Positions 43,082 through 52,765 of a stretch of 64,000 bases of DNA are shown one piece after another (the stretch's first letter is position 1; every line of letters starts with the position of its first letter). Under the pieces are notes generated by a model. It saw only the letters and a list, made by a program, of their open reading frames with translations, was not told the DNA's origin and searched no databases. Source of the stretch: JANMCE01 sp963791625 (lineage in GTDB: Bacteria > Actinomycetota > Acidimicrobiia > Acidimicrobiales > Ilumatobacteraceae). The position numbers and the translations under genes were made by a program. The stretch spans positions 1,922,001 to 1,986,000 of the forward strand of contig CAWBTA010000006.1 of assembly GCA_963791625.1 (NCBI GenBank), written 5' to 3'.

Positions 43082-44533
43082 TCAATAGACGTTCAGCGTC
43101 CGGCACAGGAAGTACACGGCCGGCAACGAAAAGAGGTAGCAGTCGAAACGGTCGAGCACGCCACCATGGCCCGGCAGGATGTTGCCGAAGTCCTTCACAC
43201 CCAGGCTGCGCTTGAGCATTGATTCAGCCAGATCGCCAAGCGGCGCGGCGATGCCCACCACTAGCCCAAGCTGAAGTGCCTGCATCAGCTTGGCGTCCCA
43301 CGGGGTCCAATTGCCGAACTTGCTCATCACTACGATGGACAAGAAGGCGCCGAGGAAGCCGAAGAGCAGGCCCTCCCAGGTCTTGTTCGGGCTGATCCAC
43401 TCGACGAGCGGGTGCTTGCCGATACTGGAGCCGAACACAAGGCCGAAGATGTCGTACGCAACGGTGCCAACCACGAGGGCGACCAGGGTGTGGATGCCGT
43501 GTTGGAACTGGCCGAGCATGAGCCCCGCGAAGGACCCGAGCACGCCGATATAGACGATGCCGAGCATGGTGGCCGCGGTGTTGGGCAGCGGGTTTGACTC
43601 GATGGAGCCCGACAGCATGAACAGCACCAGCGTGGCGATCATGGCGAAGGCCAGCACGGTCACCATGCCGTCGGAGCCACGCCAGTAGGCCGCAAGCGGC
43701 ATGACGGCGACGGTGACGATGCCAAGGAGCTGGGCAGGCTGGTAACCCTGCCGGCGGACGGTGTCGTAGAACTCGACGGCTGCAAACGCCAGGACGGCCA
43801 CGACGATGGCTACCAGGTAGCCCTTGCCCAGCCTGCTGGCAACAGCGAAGACCGCAAGGAGGGCAGCACCCACGGCGACAGCGGCACCCATGTTGCGCCC
43901 CGACGGAACGGGTCGCGAGCTCGAGCCGGGACGAACCGTTTCGGTTCGTACGGGGCGACGGGCGTCAGGGGCCTTACGGGGTCCGCTCGACGCACCACCG
44001 GACGAGCCGGTGGTGACGCCGCTGGTTGCCCTGGCACCCGAGCGGATGGCGGCCACGCGGGGTTGCGTCGTCGGTGTTTCGCGGACGGGCGGGGCGACCG
44101 GCACTACGAGTTCCTCGATCGCCTCTTCGGGATCATCCTCCAAGAAGGGATCATCGCTCAGCGGCGACTCATCGAGCGCGCCCGGGCGTTCGCCATCGTC
44201 CAGATAGGAAAAGTCGGTCTCGACCGGACCGGTGGCGTTGGCTGAACGGTCGTCGCGCCACACGGGTGCCTGGGCCCCGAAGCCGGACCACGCCGCGAGC
44301 TCGGAGTCGCCTTTGGCCGACGCGTCGTCGGCGAGAATGGCCGGCATCTGCCCGGTTGGCGGTTCGGTCCAGTGTGGGAGAAGACCGTCGTCCTGACTGA
44401 AGCGCAGCAGTGGCTCATCGGTGTCCGCCTCGACAACGGGGACGGCTTCGGTCGGCGACGACGGAGGTGCCTCAAGCTCCTCGTCCTCTTGCGGACGGGC
44501 TTTCCACAGGTCGTTGTCGTGCTCGTCTGTCAT
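43082..44533 (-). CDS. cdsA: Phosphatidate cytidylyltransferase with long disordered N-terminus
   Basis: Makes CDP-diacylglycerol for phospholipid synthesis. The C-terminal 280 residues are the CdsA domain: eight or so membrane helices and the signature LKRSLGVKDFGNILPGHGG followed by VLDRFD near the end, with the metal-binding Asp. The first 200 residues are hydrophilic, acidic then Ser/Gly/Arg-rich (PVVPVAPPVRETPTTQPRV), probably disordered and cytoplasmic, roughly doubling the usual length of 260-300. The start at 44533 keeps that extension; an internal start near residue 195 would give the normal length. Confidence 0.92.
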   Translation of the reverse strand: MTDEHDNDLWKARPQEDEELEAPPSSPTEAVPVVEADTDEPLLRFSQDDGLLPHWTEPPTGQMPAILADDASAKGDSELAAWSGFGAQAPVWRDDRSANATGPVETDFSYLDDGERPGALDESPLSDDPFLEDDPEEAIEELVVPVAPPVRETPTTQPRVAAIRSGARATSGVTTGSSGGASSGPRKAPDARRPVRTETVRPGSSSRPVPSGRNMGAAVAVGAALLAVFAVASRLGKGYLVAIVVAVLAFAAVEFYDTVRRQGYQPAQLLGIVTVAVMPLAAYWRGSDGMVTVLAFAMIATLVLFMLSGSIESNPLPNTAATMLGIVYIGVLGSFAGLMLGQFQHGIHTLVALVVGTVAYDIFGLVFGSSIGKHPLVEWISPNKTWEGLLFGFLGAFLSIVVMSKFGNWTPWDAKLMQALQLGLVVGIAAPLGDLAESMLKRSLGVKDFGNILPGHGGVLDRFDCYLFSLPAVYFLCRTLNVY

Positions 44534-44602
44534 GCTGATCCTTCCGTCGGCAACGGACGTCGCGGAGTCGGGGTCCGCTCAACTATCGATGGCTGGACTG
44601 GC

Positions 44603-45178
44603 TCAAACATCGAGGAGTTCGTGCTCTTTACGAGCAAACGCCTTATCTATCTCGTCGATATGGTCGTGGGTAATCTTCTCAAGCTCTTTTTCGGCTCGCT
44701 CTAATTCGTCAGCCGAAATCTCATGCTTCTTTTCTGCAGCCTCGAGATGCTTTCGACCATCTCGGCGCACATTGCGCACGGCAATACGTCCGTCTTCAGC
44801 CATGTTCTTGGCGATCTTTACGTACTCTTTGCGACGCTCCTCGGTAAGCGCGGGAACATTGAGCCGGATCACCACGCCGTCATTCGAGGGAGACAGGCCG
44901 AGGTCGGAATCTCGGATCGCCTTTTCGATGGCGTTGAGGGAACCTTTGTCGTGAGGTTTGACCACGAGCTGGCGGGCCTCAGGCACGCTGAAGCCGGCAA
45001 GCTGCTGGAGCGGGACGTCGCTGCCGTAGTAGTTCACGATCAGGCGCTCAACGAGCGCTGGCGTCGCGCGCCCGGTTCGCACCGTCGTGAACTGCACCTG
45101 CGTGTGCTCGACGGCCTTCCCCATCTTCTCCATGGCTTCCAGGAGTTCTTCATCAATCACAGTGGTCAGCGTACCCAT
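44603..45178 (-). CDS. frr: Ribosome-recycling factor
   Basis: 191 residues, close to the usual 185. It splits post-termination ribosomes together with EF-G. Typical segments: FTTVRTGRATPALVERLIVNY, LQQLAGFSVPEARQLVV, KAIRDSDLGLSPSNDG and RRDGRKHLE. The tail (ARKEHELLDV) ends as in other actinobacterial RRFs. It lies between pyrH and cdsA in the standard order rpsB-tsf-pyrH-frr-cdsA. Confidence 0.97.
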   Translation of the reverse strand: MGTLTTVIDEELLEAMEKMGKAVEHTQVQFTTVRTGRATPALVERLIVNYYGSDVPLQQLAGFSVPEARQLVVKPHDKGSLNAIEKAIRDSDLGLSPSNDGVVIRLNVPALTEERRKEYVKIAKNMAEDGRIAVRNVRRDGRKHLEAAEKKHEISADELERAEKELEKITHDHIDEIDKAFARKEHELLDV

Positions 45179-45205
45179 GTGACAGGGGTCGGATCGGGAT
45201 GTTCG

Positions 45206-45940
45206 CTACTTTTCAGGGTCTCGGACGATCGTTCCGACGTTATTACCCTGGAGAATGGCCTTGAGCGCACCCGGAGCGGTCATGTCGAAGACCACGATCG
45301 GAATCTTGTTGTCTCGACAAAACGCAATGGCGGTGGCGTCCATGACCTTGAGGTCCTTGGTCATGACTTCGAGGTAGCTCACCTCGTCGTAGCGTTTGGC
45401 GTCGGGGTTCTTGCGGGGGTCGGAGTCGTAGACGCCGTCCACGCCGGAATGGGTTCCCTTCAACAGTGCGTCGGCGTCGATTTCAGCGGCGCGCAGTGCA
45501 GCTGCGGTGTCGGTGGTGAAGAACGGGTTGCCGGTACCTGCCGCGAAGATCACGACGCGGCCTTTCTCCAAATGCCGCATGGCCCGGCGACGAATGTACG
45601 GCTCGGCGATTCGCGGCATTTCAATAGCACTCTGCACCCGGGTGACCTGTCCGACTCGTTCGAGGGCGTCCTGCAAGGCGAGGGCATTCATGACGGTGCC
45701 CAACATGCCAATGTGATCGGATTGGGTGGGATCCATTCCGGCGAGCGCACCGGTGCGACCTCGCCAGAAATTTCCACCGCCCACGACGACAGCAACATCA
45801 ACGTCGAGGGTCTCGCGGATGTCTTTAATTTCGAGAGCCGTCTGGCGGAGGGTGTCTCCGTCAAGGCCGTTACCGGCGGGACCGGCCAGTGCCTCCCCCG
45901 ATGGTTTGAAGATGATGCGCTTCCATCGGGGAGAGGCCAT
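45206..45940 (-). CDS. pyrH: Uridylate kinase
   Basis: Bacterial-type UMP kinase of the amino-acid-kinase fold, hexameric and usually GTP-activated. 244 residues. IFKPSGEALAG at the start corresponds to the lysine-containing phosphate loop, VVVGGGNFWRGRTG binds phosphate, and GTGNPFFTTDTAAALRA is the UMP/ATP-binding region. The stop lies 27 bp before frr and tsf ends 5 bp upstream, so it is co-transcribed with the translation factors. Confidence 0.96.
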   Translation of the reverse strand: MASPRWKRIIFKPSGEALAGPAGNGLDGDTLRQTALEIKDIRETLDVDVAVVVGGGNFWRGRTGALAGMDPTQSDHIGMLGTVMNALALQDALERVGQVTRVQSAIEMPRIAEPYIRRRAMRHLEKGRVVIFAAGTGNPFFTTDTAAALRAAEIDADALLKGTHSGVDGVYDSDPRKNPDAKRYDEVSYLEVMTKDLKVMDATAIAFCRDNKIPIVVFDMTAPGALKAILQGNNVGTIVRDPEK

Positions 45941-45945
45941 AACGA

Positions 45946-46734
45946 TCAGCCGATGAGAATCTGGGCGAAGCGGACAACGGACCCCGAACCGAGGTACTGG
46001 GCGATGGTCTGCTTTTCGTCCTTCACGAACGCCTGCTCTACCAGGCAGTTGTCCTTGAAGAAGCCGCCGATGCGTCCTTCGACGATCTTGGCGATTGCCG
46101 CTTCGGGCTTGCCCTCGTTGCGGGTGATGGCTTCGAGCGTGGCCCGCTCGGCAGCGAGGGTGTCGGCCGGTACTTCGTCCCGGCTGAGGTACTTCGGCTT
46201 GGTGAACCCGGCGTGGACCGCAACGTCGTGGGCCTGCTCCTGGGTGGCGCCAGTCACTTCAACGATGACACCGTTGACGCCGCGACCGCCCTGCATGTGC
46301 AGGTAGTGGTCGAGCAGGTTGCCCGCAGCGGCCTCAAAGCGCACAACCCGGCCCATCTCGATGTTTTCCTTCAGGGTGATAATCAGGTTTTCGAGAGCGT
46401 CCTTCTTCTCGCTGACGGCGTCTTCGCCCTTGGCCGCCACGAGCGCAGCCATTTCCTGGGCGAGACCCTTAAAACCGTCGGAGGCGGCAACGAAGTCGGT
46501 TTCGCACTTGATCTGCACCATCGCGCCGACGTTGCCGTCGATCACCAGCGCAACACAACCCTGGTTGTTGTCACGGTCGGCGCGCTCGGCAGCCTTGGTC
46601 ATACCTTTTTCGCGGAGGTACTGGATGGCCCTGTCGATGTCGCCATCGCAGGCTTCAAGGGCCTTCTTGCAGTCCATCATGCCGACCTGAGTGGCGGCGC
46701 GCAGAGCTGCGACGTCTTTTGCTGTGAACGACAT
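45946..46734 (-). CDS. tsf: Elongation factor Ts
   Basis: Nucleotide exchange factor for EF-Tu. 262 residues. The N-terminal UBA-like domain reads VAALRAATQVGMMDCKKALE, and the core contains the EF-Tu-contacting KCETDFVAASDGF. The single-subdomain C-terminus (VEGRIGGFFKDNCLVEQ AFV) is as expected for actinobacteria. The ATG at 46734 lies 2 bases after the repaired stop of rpsB, so the two are translationally coupled once the rpsB frameshift is corrected. Confidence 0.96.
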   Translation of the reverse strand: MSFTAKDVAALRAATQVGMMDCKKALEACDGDIDRAIQYLREKGMTKAAERADRDNNQGCVALVIDGNVGAMVQIKCETDFVAASDGFKGLAQEMAALVAAKGEDAVSEKKDALENLIITLKENIEMGRVVRFEAAAGNLLDHYLHMQGGRGVNGVIVEVTGATQEQAHDVAVHAGFTKPKYLSRDEVPADTLAAERATLEAITRNEGKPEAAIAKIVEGRIGGFFKDNCLVEQAFVKDEKQTIAQYLGSGSVVRFAQILIG

Positions 46735-46736
46735 GA

Positions 46737-47688
<952 letters not shown>

Positions 47689-47700
47689 TGCTCAACTTTC

Positions 47701-47754
47701 TTCTGCGGTTTCGTGGAAACGACCGGCGTGGCATTCCGAAGAATGACCGCAGAA
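47701..47754 (-). promoter_or_regulatory. rpsB: Structured 5' leader of rpsB with UUCG hairpin
   Basis: TTCTGCGGT (47701-47709) and ACCGCAGAA (47746-47754) form a 9-bp stem, with a nested hairpin CATTC-TTCG-GAATG (47732-47745, minus-strand reading) capped by a C(UUCG)G tetraloop. The outer stem ends 12 bases before the rpsB ATG and so reaches its ribosome-binding region. S2 often represses its own operon through such leaders; that role is inferred. Confidence 0.5.
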
Positions 47755-47819
47755 ACCGGCCGCATGGTTGGTGGGCCACCAGGCTGGTAGCCGACGGGAA
47801 AGGATAGTCGAAACCGCTC

Positions 47820-48257
47820 TCAGGCGACCAGCCGAGCCTTGAGCCGCCGCCCGATGAAGAACGGTTCGGGGTCGAGGTAGGTGTCTCCTCGCCGGACCCC
47901 GAAGTGCAGTTCCGGGCCCGCGAGCGCCACGACATCGCCGGTAGCCACGATCTGACCGACGGACACGCTCACGCTTTGGAGGAACGCGTAGGTCGTGCGC
48001 AGGCCGTCGCCGTGGCTGACTACCACGAACAGTTCCTTGCCAACCGGTCCGGCGAAATCGACCCGGCCGGGGCCAGCGGCGTGGACCGGCGTTCCGGGCG
48101 CGACGGCGTAGTCGATGCCCCGGTTCCCGGCGCACCACAGGCAGGCTGGCGGCCGGAAGTGGTCGACGATGGGTGCCGTGACCGGAGGCTGAAACCTGGG
48201 TGGCACCGTGACCGAAGGCGCGATCGTGAGAATGACGGAGAACAACAAGACGTTCAT
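47820..48257 (-). CDS. LytM/M23-like protein with degenerate active site
   Basis: 145 residues: a signal or anchor segment (MNVLLFSVILTIAPSVTVPP), then an M23 peptidase fold. The metal and catalytic positions are altered. The first ligand expected in HRGID is Asn45 (NRGID, Asp49 kept), the catalytic histidine of the usual YAHL is Phe92 (YAFL), and only the last histidine is kept (His118 in ELHFG). It is therefore probably non-catalytic and may regulate or scaffold a real hydrolase, like other degenerate LytM proteins. It lies between the sigma factor and rpsB on the same strand. Confidence 0.75.
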   Translation of the reverse strand: MNVLLFSVILTIAPSVTVPPRFQPPVTAPIVDHFRPPACLWCAGNRGIDYAVAPGTPVHAAGPGRVDFAGPVGKELFVVVSHGDGLRTTYAFLQSVSVSVGQIVATGDVVALAGPELHFGVRRGDTYLDPEPFFIGRRLKARLVA

Positions 48258-48319
48258 GGGAATACTCCCCTTGCTTGGCAGACGAGGAGGTTGACCGGGG
48301 TCAACGAGGGTGCGACGAC

Positions 48320-49105
48320 TTACTCAGGTTCCTCATCCGAATTCGCGGCGGCGAGGCGCGCCCGAAGGTGGAGCACCGCTTTGGCATGGATCTGACAGAT
48401 GCGACTCTCGGATACGCCGAGCACCTGACCAATATCAGCCATATTGAGATCCTCGAAGTAGTACAGCGACAACACCTTGCGTTCTCGGTCGGGTAGCCCG
48501 GCGATGGCGAGTTGCAGGTCCCGTCGATTCTCGTCATTGAGCAGACCCTCCCCCGGGCCCGCGCCGCGGTCGGTGAGCGCGTCACCAAGCGGCGTGCGTT
48601 CGTCGTCGAGCATGCCGTCGAGGGTGGTGACACCACTGTGCGAAAGGCGGCTCAGTGAGGCATGGAGTTGACCAACGGTGGTGCGGAGCGAGCTTGCCAA
48701 CTCTTCGTCGGTGGGAGCGCGGTGCAAGGTGGCTTCAAGCTGCTGGTAGGCCCGCTCAATCTCGCGAGCCTTGGCCCGCAGCGTGCGAGGCACCCAGTCA
48801 AGGGCGCGAAGTTCATCGACGATGGCACCTCGGATGCGGGACATGGCGTAGCTCTCGAACTTCAAACCTCGTTCGGGCTCGAACTTATCGATGGCGTCGA
48901 TCAACCCGAACACGCCGTAGCTCACGAGGTCGGCCGGATCGATGGAACTCGGCAGACCGGAGGCAAGTCGCCCGGCCACGTACTTCACGAGTGGGGAGTA
49001 GACGAGGATCAGCTGATCACGAAGCACCCGCGCTGAATGGGCATCGTTGGCAGCCTTGAAGGTCAGCCACAGATCCTGGCCCGGTGGAGCGACGGTATCG
49101 GCCAC
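48320..49105 (-). CDS. RNA polymerase sigma factor, FliA/WhiG family
   Basis: 261 residues from GTG 49105 (MADTVAPPGQDLWLTF). Region 2 includes YSPLVKYVAGRLA and DLVSYGVFGLIDAIDKFEPERG, then FESYAMSRIRGAIVDELRALDW, which is highly typical of FliA/WhiG; region 3 is helical; region 4 has the helix-turn-helix LNMADIGQVLGVSESRICQI. No flagellar genes lie nearby, so a WhiG-like developmental or stress role is more likely than motility. It begins 5 bases after the xerC stop, suggesting coupling. The frame is open upstream inside xerC but is not coding there. Confidence 0.9.
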   Translation of the reverse strand: MADTVAPPGQDLWLTFKAANDAHSARVLRDQLILVYSPLVKYVAGRLASGLPSSIDPADLVSYGVFGLIDAIDKFEPERGLKFESYAMSRIRGAIVDELRALDWVPRTLRAKAREIERAYQQLEATLHRAPTDEELASSLRTTVGQLHASLSRLSHSGVTTLDGMLDDERTPLGDALTDRGAGPGEGLLNDENRRDLQLAIAGLPDRERKVLSLYYFEDLNMADIGQVLGVSESRICQIHAKAVLHLRARLAAANSDEEPE

Positions 49106-49109
49106 CTCA

Positions 49110-49994
49110 TCACGCCCGGGGGTGAGCTTGGTGGTAGACGGCGCGCAGCCGCTCCTTGCTGACGTGGGTATAGATCTGCGTGGTGGCGACATCGGCGTGA
49201 CCGAGCAGTTCTTGCACGGTACGTAGATCGGCACCACCGTCGAGAAGATGAGTAGCGAAACTGTGTCGAAGTGCATGCGGATGGGTGGGGTTTGTCGATC
49301 TTTGGTCAAGAATCCGCCGGACATCGCGGCTGGTGAGGCGCTTACCCCGCTGATTGAAGAACACGGCGACCATATCGGGCCCTTCCGCTGGCGCCAGCAC
49401 GTGGCGCCCGCGCGACAGCCATCCCTGCAGCGCATCGGCGGCGGGTGCTCCCAGCGGGACGCGCCGCTGTTTGGAGCCCTTGCCCCACACCGACAAGGTG
49501 TTGGAACGCAGATCAACCCGATCGATGTCGAGACCGCACAGTTCACCCACCCGCAGCCCGCAGCCGTAGAGCACTTCGAGCACCGCGTCGTCCCGCAGTC
49601 GCAGATGTTCGGCCTGGGCGTCGAGCTTGGTGGGCACATCGTCAAGCAGGTGTTCAACCTGGGTGGCGGTGAGCACCTCGGGCAGACGGCCGTCTCCGCC
49701 GAGTGCGGTAAGCGTGACAGCGGGATCGGTGGCAAGCACCCCGGTGCGGCGCAACCAGGCGAAGTAGCGACGAAGAGATGACGCCTTGCGGGCAATGGAC
49801 GTGCGGGCGTACTTGCGGGTGGTGAGGAAGGCGAGGAAGCGGCGCAGGTCGAGTCGGCTGACGCGTTGGGGTCCGTCGAAGCCAGCCCGTTCGGCCCATT
49901 CGACGAAGCCGTTGAGGTCACGGCGATACGCCGCGACCGTATTGGGTGATGATGCGGTGAGGGACCGCTCAAAATCGTCGAGCTGCCACGCCAT
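49110..49994 (-). CDS. xerC: Tyrosine recombinase XerC
   Basis: 294 residues, the normal size for Xer recombinases that resolve chromosome dimers at dif. The N-terminal SAM-like core-binding domain is followed by the catalytic domain with Arg in YGCGLRVGELCGL, the HxxR pair in HPHALRHSFATHLLDGG, the second His in LLGHADVATTQ and the nucleophile in IYTHV. The location between dprA and the sigma factor is usual for actinobacteria and there is no integrase-type context, so a housekeeping role is favoured over a mobile element. Confidence 0.92.
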   Translation of the reverse strand: MAWQLDDFERSLTASSPNTVAAYRRDLNGFVEWAERAGFDGPQRVSRLDLRRFLAFLTTRKYARTSIARKASSLRRYFAWLRRTGVLATDPAVTLTALGGDGRLPEVLTATQVEHLLDDVPTKLDAQAEHLRLRDDAVLEVLYGCGLRVGELCGLDIDRVDLRSNTLSVWGKGSKQRRVPLGAPAADALQGWLSRGRHVLAPAEGPDMVAVFFNQRGKRLTSRDVRRILDQRSTNPTHPHALRHSFATHLLDGGADLRTVQELLGHADVATTQIYTHVSKERLRAVYHQAHPRA

Positions 49995-49998
49995 GGAC

Positions 49999-51132
49999 TC
50001 ACGGTACCCTCGTTGCTCGCCCGGGAGAGTGAACCCGTTCGAACGAACCTGCGGTCTCCACCACCCATCCGTGCATCTCGAGACGAGCTAGCGACCCTGC
50101 GACGGCGCGCACATCGCACTCGCTGAGACGGACCAATTCATCGATCGATGCTGACCTCTCGGCGATCAGTTCAAGGATCTCTCGATCACGCGGCTCGGGG
50201 TCGGATCGGTGATCGTGTTCGGCTACGAACGGCAGGCGACCAAGCCCCAGCTGCATCAAGACATCGTCCGTAGTGAGCACCGGCAGAGAGCCGTCGCGCA
50301 GCAGTTCGTTGGTGCCCTTGGCCGCGTCATTGCGCGGTGAGCCCGGCACAGCCATCACGATGCGATCCCGGTCCATCGCCTGGTGGACCGTCAGCAGCGA
50401 TCCACCGCGAAGGTGGCTTTCGACCACGACCACGACCTCTGCCAACGCAGCGATGACGCGATTGCGCTGCGGGAAGCGGTGGCCTTCCGGCTGAGCGCCG
50501 GGCGGTACCTCGGCCAGCAGCACGCCACTGGCCGCCACCTCTTCCCAAAGCACCGCGTGACGGCGAGGGTAGGGAACGTCGAGCCCGGATCCAACCACGC
50601 CGATCGGCGGAGCGGCGCCGACCGACAGCACGCCTCGGTGCGCAGCGCCGTCAATTCCCGCGGCAAGGCCCGACACGATCCGCACGCCCTGCTGGGCCAG
50701 CTCGGCACCCAGATCCGCGGCCATCTCGCGACCGACAGCCGTGGCGCGTCTCGTTCCGATGATGGCCACCCGTCGACCCTCGATCACTCCGAGATCACCG
50801 CGAGAGAACAACACCGCGGGCGCGAACGTGTCCTCGGCCAGTGCCGCCGGGTAGTCGTCGCGGCCGAGAAGCGTGACCGTCGTGCCCGTTCGCTGGCAGC
50901 TCTCCCAGACCGCATCCGGCCGGACAGCGGCGGCCTGGGCCCGGAGGGCGCCGATCGGATCCACCGTCCTGGTGGGTGTCGGCAGCCCGACCGGAAACGC
51001 GGTCCCCTGCCGCACCGCCGCCCACGCGTCCGCGGGCGCCATGCGGGCCAGCAGCGCTCGCAGCCGCGGAGGCGTAAGGTGAGCCAGCGACGCGAGCGAC
51101 GCGGCATAGGCCTGTTCGGGAAGCGCCGTCAT
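49999..51132 (-). CDS. dprA: DNA-processing protein DprA
   Basis: Loads RecA on incoming single-stranded DNA during transformation; widespread also in species not known to be competent. 377 residues. The Rossmann core carries VAIIGTRRATAVGREMAADL and IVSGLAAGIDGAAHRG, with ERNR-like FPQRNRVIAALAEVVVVVE. A C-terminal winged-helix-like domain follows (LELIAERSASIDELVRLSEC). Overlaps the comM stop (ATGA), so DprA and ComM are co-translated. Confidence 0.93.
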   Translation of the reverse strand: MTALPEQAYAASLASLAHLTPPRLRALLARMAPADAWAAVRQGTAFPVGLPTPTRTVDPIGALRAQAAAVRPDAVWESCQRTGTTVTLLGRDDYPAALAEDTFAPAVLFSRGDLGVIEGRRVAIIGTRRATAVGREMAADLGAELAQQGVRIVSGLAAGIDGAAHRGVLSVGAAPPIGVVGSGLDVPYPRRHAVLWEEVAASGVLLAEVPPGAQPEGHRFPQRNRVIAALAEVVVVVESHLRGGSLLTVHQAMDRDRIVMAVPGSPRNDAAKGTNELLRDGSLPVLTTDDVLMQLGLGRLPFVAEHDHRSDPEPRDREILELIAERSASIDELVRLSECDVRAVAGSLARLEMHGWVVETAGSFERVHSPGRATRVP

Positions 51133-52640
51133 GCCGCAACCTCTCGTCGAGCCAAGGGGTCGCTGCGCAGGCTGAGCGCAGCCCCGATCTGGTCCTCGTT
51201 GAGCGGCCCGTCCTCACCCCGAAGGTCGGCCAGTGTGAGAGCAACACGGCGAATGCGGTGCAACCCGCGGCCGGTCAGGTTGCCCTGGTCGAGCCGGTGC
51301 CGAAGCAACGCGCTGGCCTCCTTCGTAAGCGGTGCATGCTTTTCGAGAAGGGAACCGGGTAGATCGGCGTTGATCACGCCTGCTCGCTCGACGGCGCGTT
51401 GCCGCGCCTTCTGCACGCGGTCGGCCATCACCGCCGTGGATTCGCCTTTCTGATCGCTGAGCAGGTCATCGGCATGCACCCGTTCGACCCCGACCCGAAG
51501 GTCGAAGCGATCGAGCAACGGGCCCGATAATCGCCGCAGGTAGCGAAGCCGCATGGCGTCACTGCACTCGCACCCTCGTCGCGTTCCGCCCGCTCCGCAG
51601 CCGCACGGGTTGGTTGCCCCCACCAGCAGGAACCTGGCCGGAAACGTCACCGTGCCGCGGGCCCGTGACACCCGCACAACGCCCTCTTCCAAAGGCTGAC
51701 GCAGACTGTCGAGGATGCCGGACGGGAACTCGCTCATCTCATCGAGAAACAGCACGCCGCCCGACGCCAACGACACCTCCCCCGGACGCATCGATGCGGT
51801 GCCGCCGCCGATCACCGACACGATCGACGCGGTCTGATGCGGAGCCCGAAAGGGTGGGATGGTGATGAGACCTTCCTGCGGCAGCGGTAGACCGGCAGCC
51901 GAATGAATCTTGGTGGTCTCAAGCCCTTGCTCCGATGTCAGGTGTGGCAACAGGCCTCGCAACCGCTCGGCCAGCATGGTCTTGCCTGCGCCGGGAGGGC
52001 CGACCAGCATCAAGTGGTGATGCCCCGCCGCAGCAACTTCGGCCGCGAGACGCGCCTGCGACTGGCCTCGTAGGTCGGCCATGTCGATCGTTACCGCCGG
52101 CACCGGCTTGCGGACGCGTGGCGGCGGATCTGGCCATGGCTTCAGGCCACGAAGTGCCGCAGCCAACTCGGCCAGGTCACCGACCGATTTGAACTTTGGG
52201 TTGATGACCGCTGCCTCCCACTCGCAGCCGAAGGGCACAATGGGCACGGCAGCCTCCAGGGCAGCCACCAACGGCACGACGCCGGCAATCGGCCGGACCG
52301 AACCGTCGAGACCAAGTTCGCCGAGAAAGCCCATATCGGCCACAGCCCGGGCCGGTATCTCCTCGGACGCCACCAAGATGCCGATGGCGATAGCGAGGTC
52401 AAGCCCTGACCCGCCCTTGCGGCGAGTGGTTGGCGCAAGGTTCACCGTGATCCGTTTCGCCGGCCACGGCAACGAACTGGACAGGAACGCAGCGCGAACC
52501 CGGTCGCGCGATTCTCGGCACGATTCGTCGGGAAGACCAACAATGGTGAAGCCCGGCAGGCCGCTGGAGACGTGGACTTCCACGGTGACCGGTTGACCTT
52601 CTGCGCCGAGCACACTGGCCGAGGCAATGGCAGAAAACAT
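51129..52640 (-). CDS. comM: YifB/ComM-family Mg-chelatase-like ATPase
   Basis: 503 residues from ATG 52640 (MFSAIASASVLGAEGQPV), preceded by GGAGGAG. The N-terminal Lon-protease-like domain (GLPGFTIVGLPDESCRES and SGLDLAIAIGILVAS) is followed by the AAA domain with Walker A GPPGAGKTMLAERL, Walker B LFLDEMSEF, and a zinc-like Cys cluster (CGCGAGGTRRGCEC). ComM acts as a branch-migration helicase in transformation. Partner of the overlapping dprA gene. Confidence 0.93.
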   Translation of the reverse strand: MFSAIASASVLGAEGQPVTVEVHVSSGLPGFTIVGLPDESCRESRDRVRAAFLSSSLPWPAKRITVNLAPTTRRKGGSGLDLAIAIGILVASEEIPARAVADMGFLGELGLDGSVRPIAGVVPLVAALEAAVPIVPFGCEWEAAVINPKFKSVGDLAELAAALRGLKPWPDPPPRVRKPVPAVTIDMADLRGQSQARLAAEVAAAGHHHLMLVGPPGAGKTMLAERLRGLLPHLTSEQGLETTKIHSAAGLPLPQEGLITIPPFRAPHQTASIVSVIGGGTASMRPGEVSLASGGVLFLDEMSEFPSGILDSLRQPLEEGVVRVSRARGTVTFPARFLLVGATNPCGCGAGGTRRGCECSDAMRLRYLRRLSGPLLDRFDLRVGVERVHADDLLSDQKGESTAVMADRVQKARQRAVERAGVINADLPGSLLEKHAPLTKEASALLRHRLDQGNLTGRGLHRIRRVALTLADLRGEDGPLNEDQIGAALSLRSDPLARREVAA

Positions 52641-52765
52641 GGTGCTCCTCCAAGGAAATGAAACGGGAGGAGACCGGAGCCTCAAGGCCACGCCGCACGT
52701 GACTGACCGTCACTGTAGCAAGGGGGTGCGCGATGGTTCCAGGGTGGGCCTGCCAAACTGGCCGG

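Noticed and set aside
49110..49994. Phage or integron integrase
   Set aside because: The neighbours are dprA, comM and a sigma gene, and there are no attachment repeats; the Xer housekeeping role fits better.
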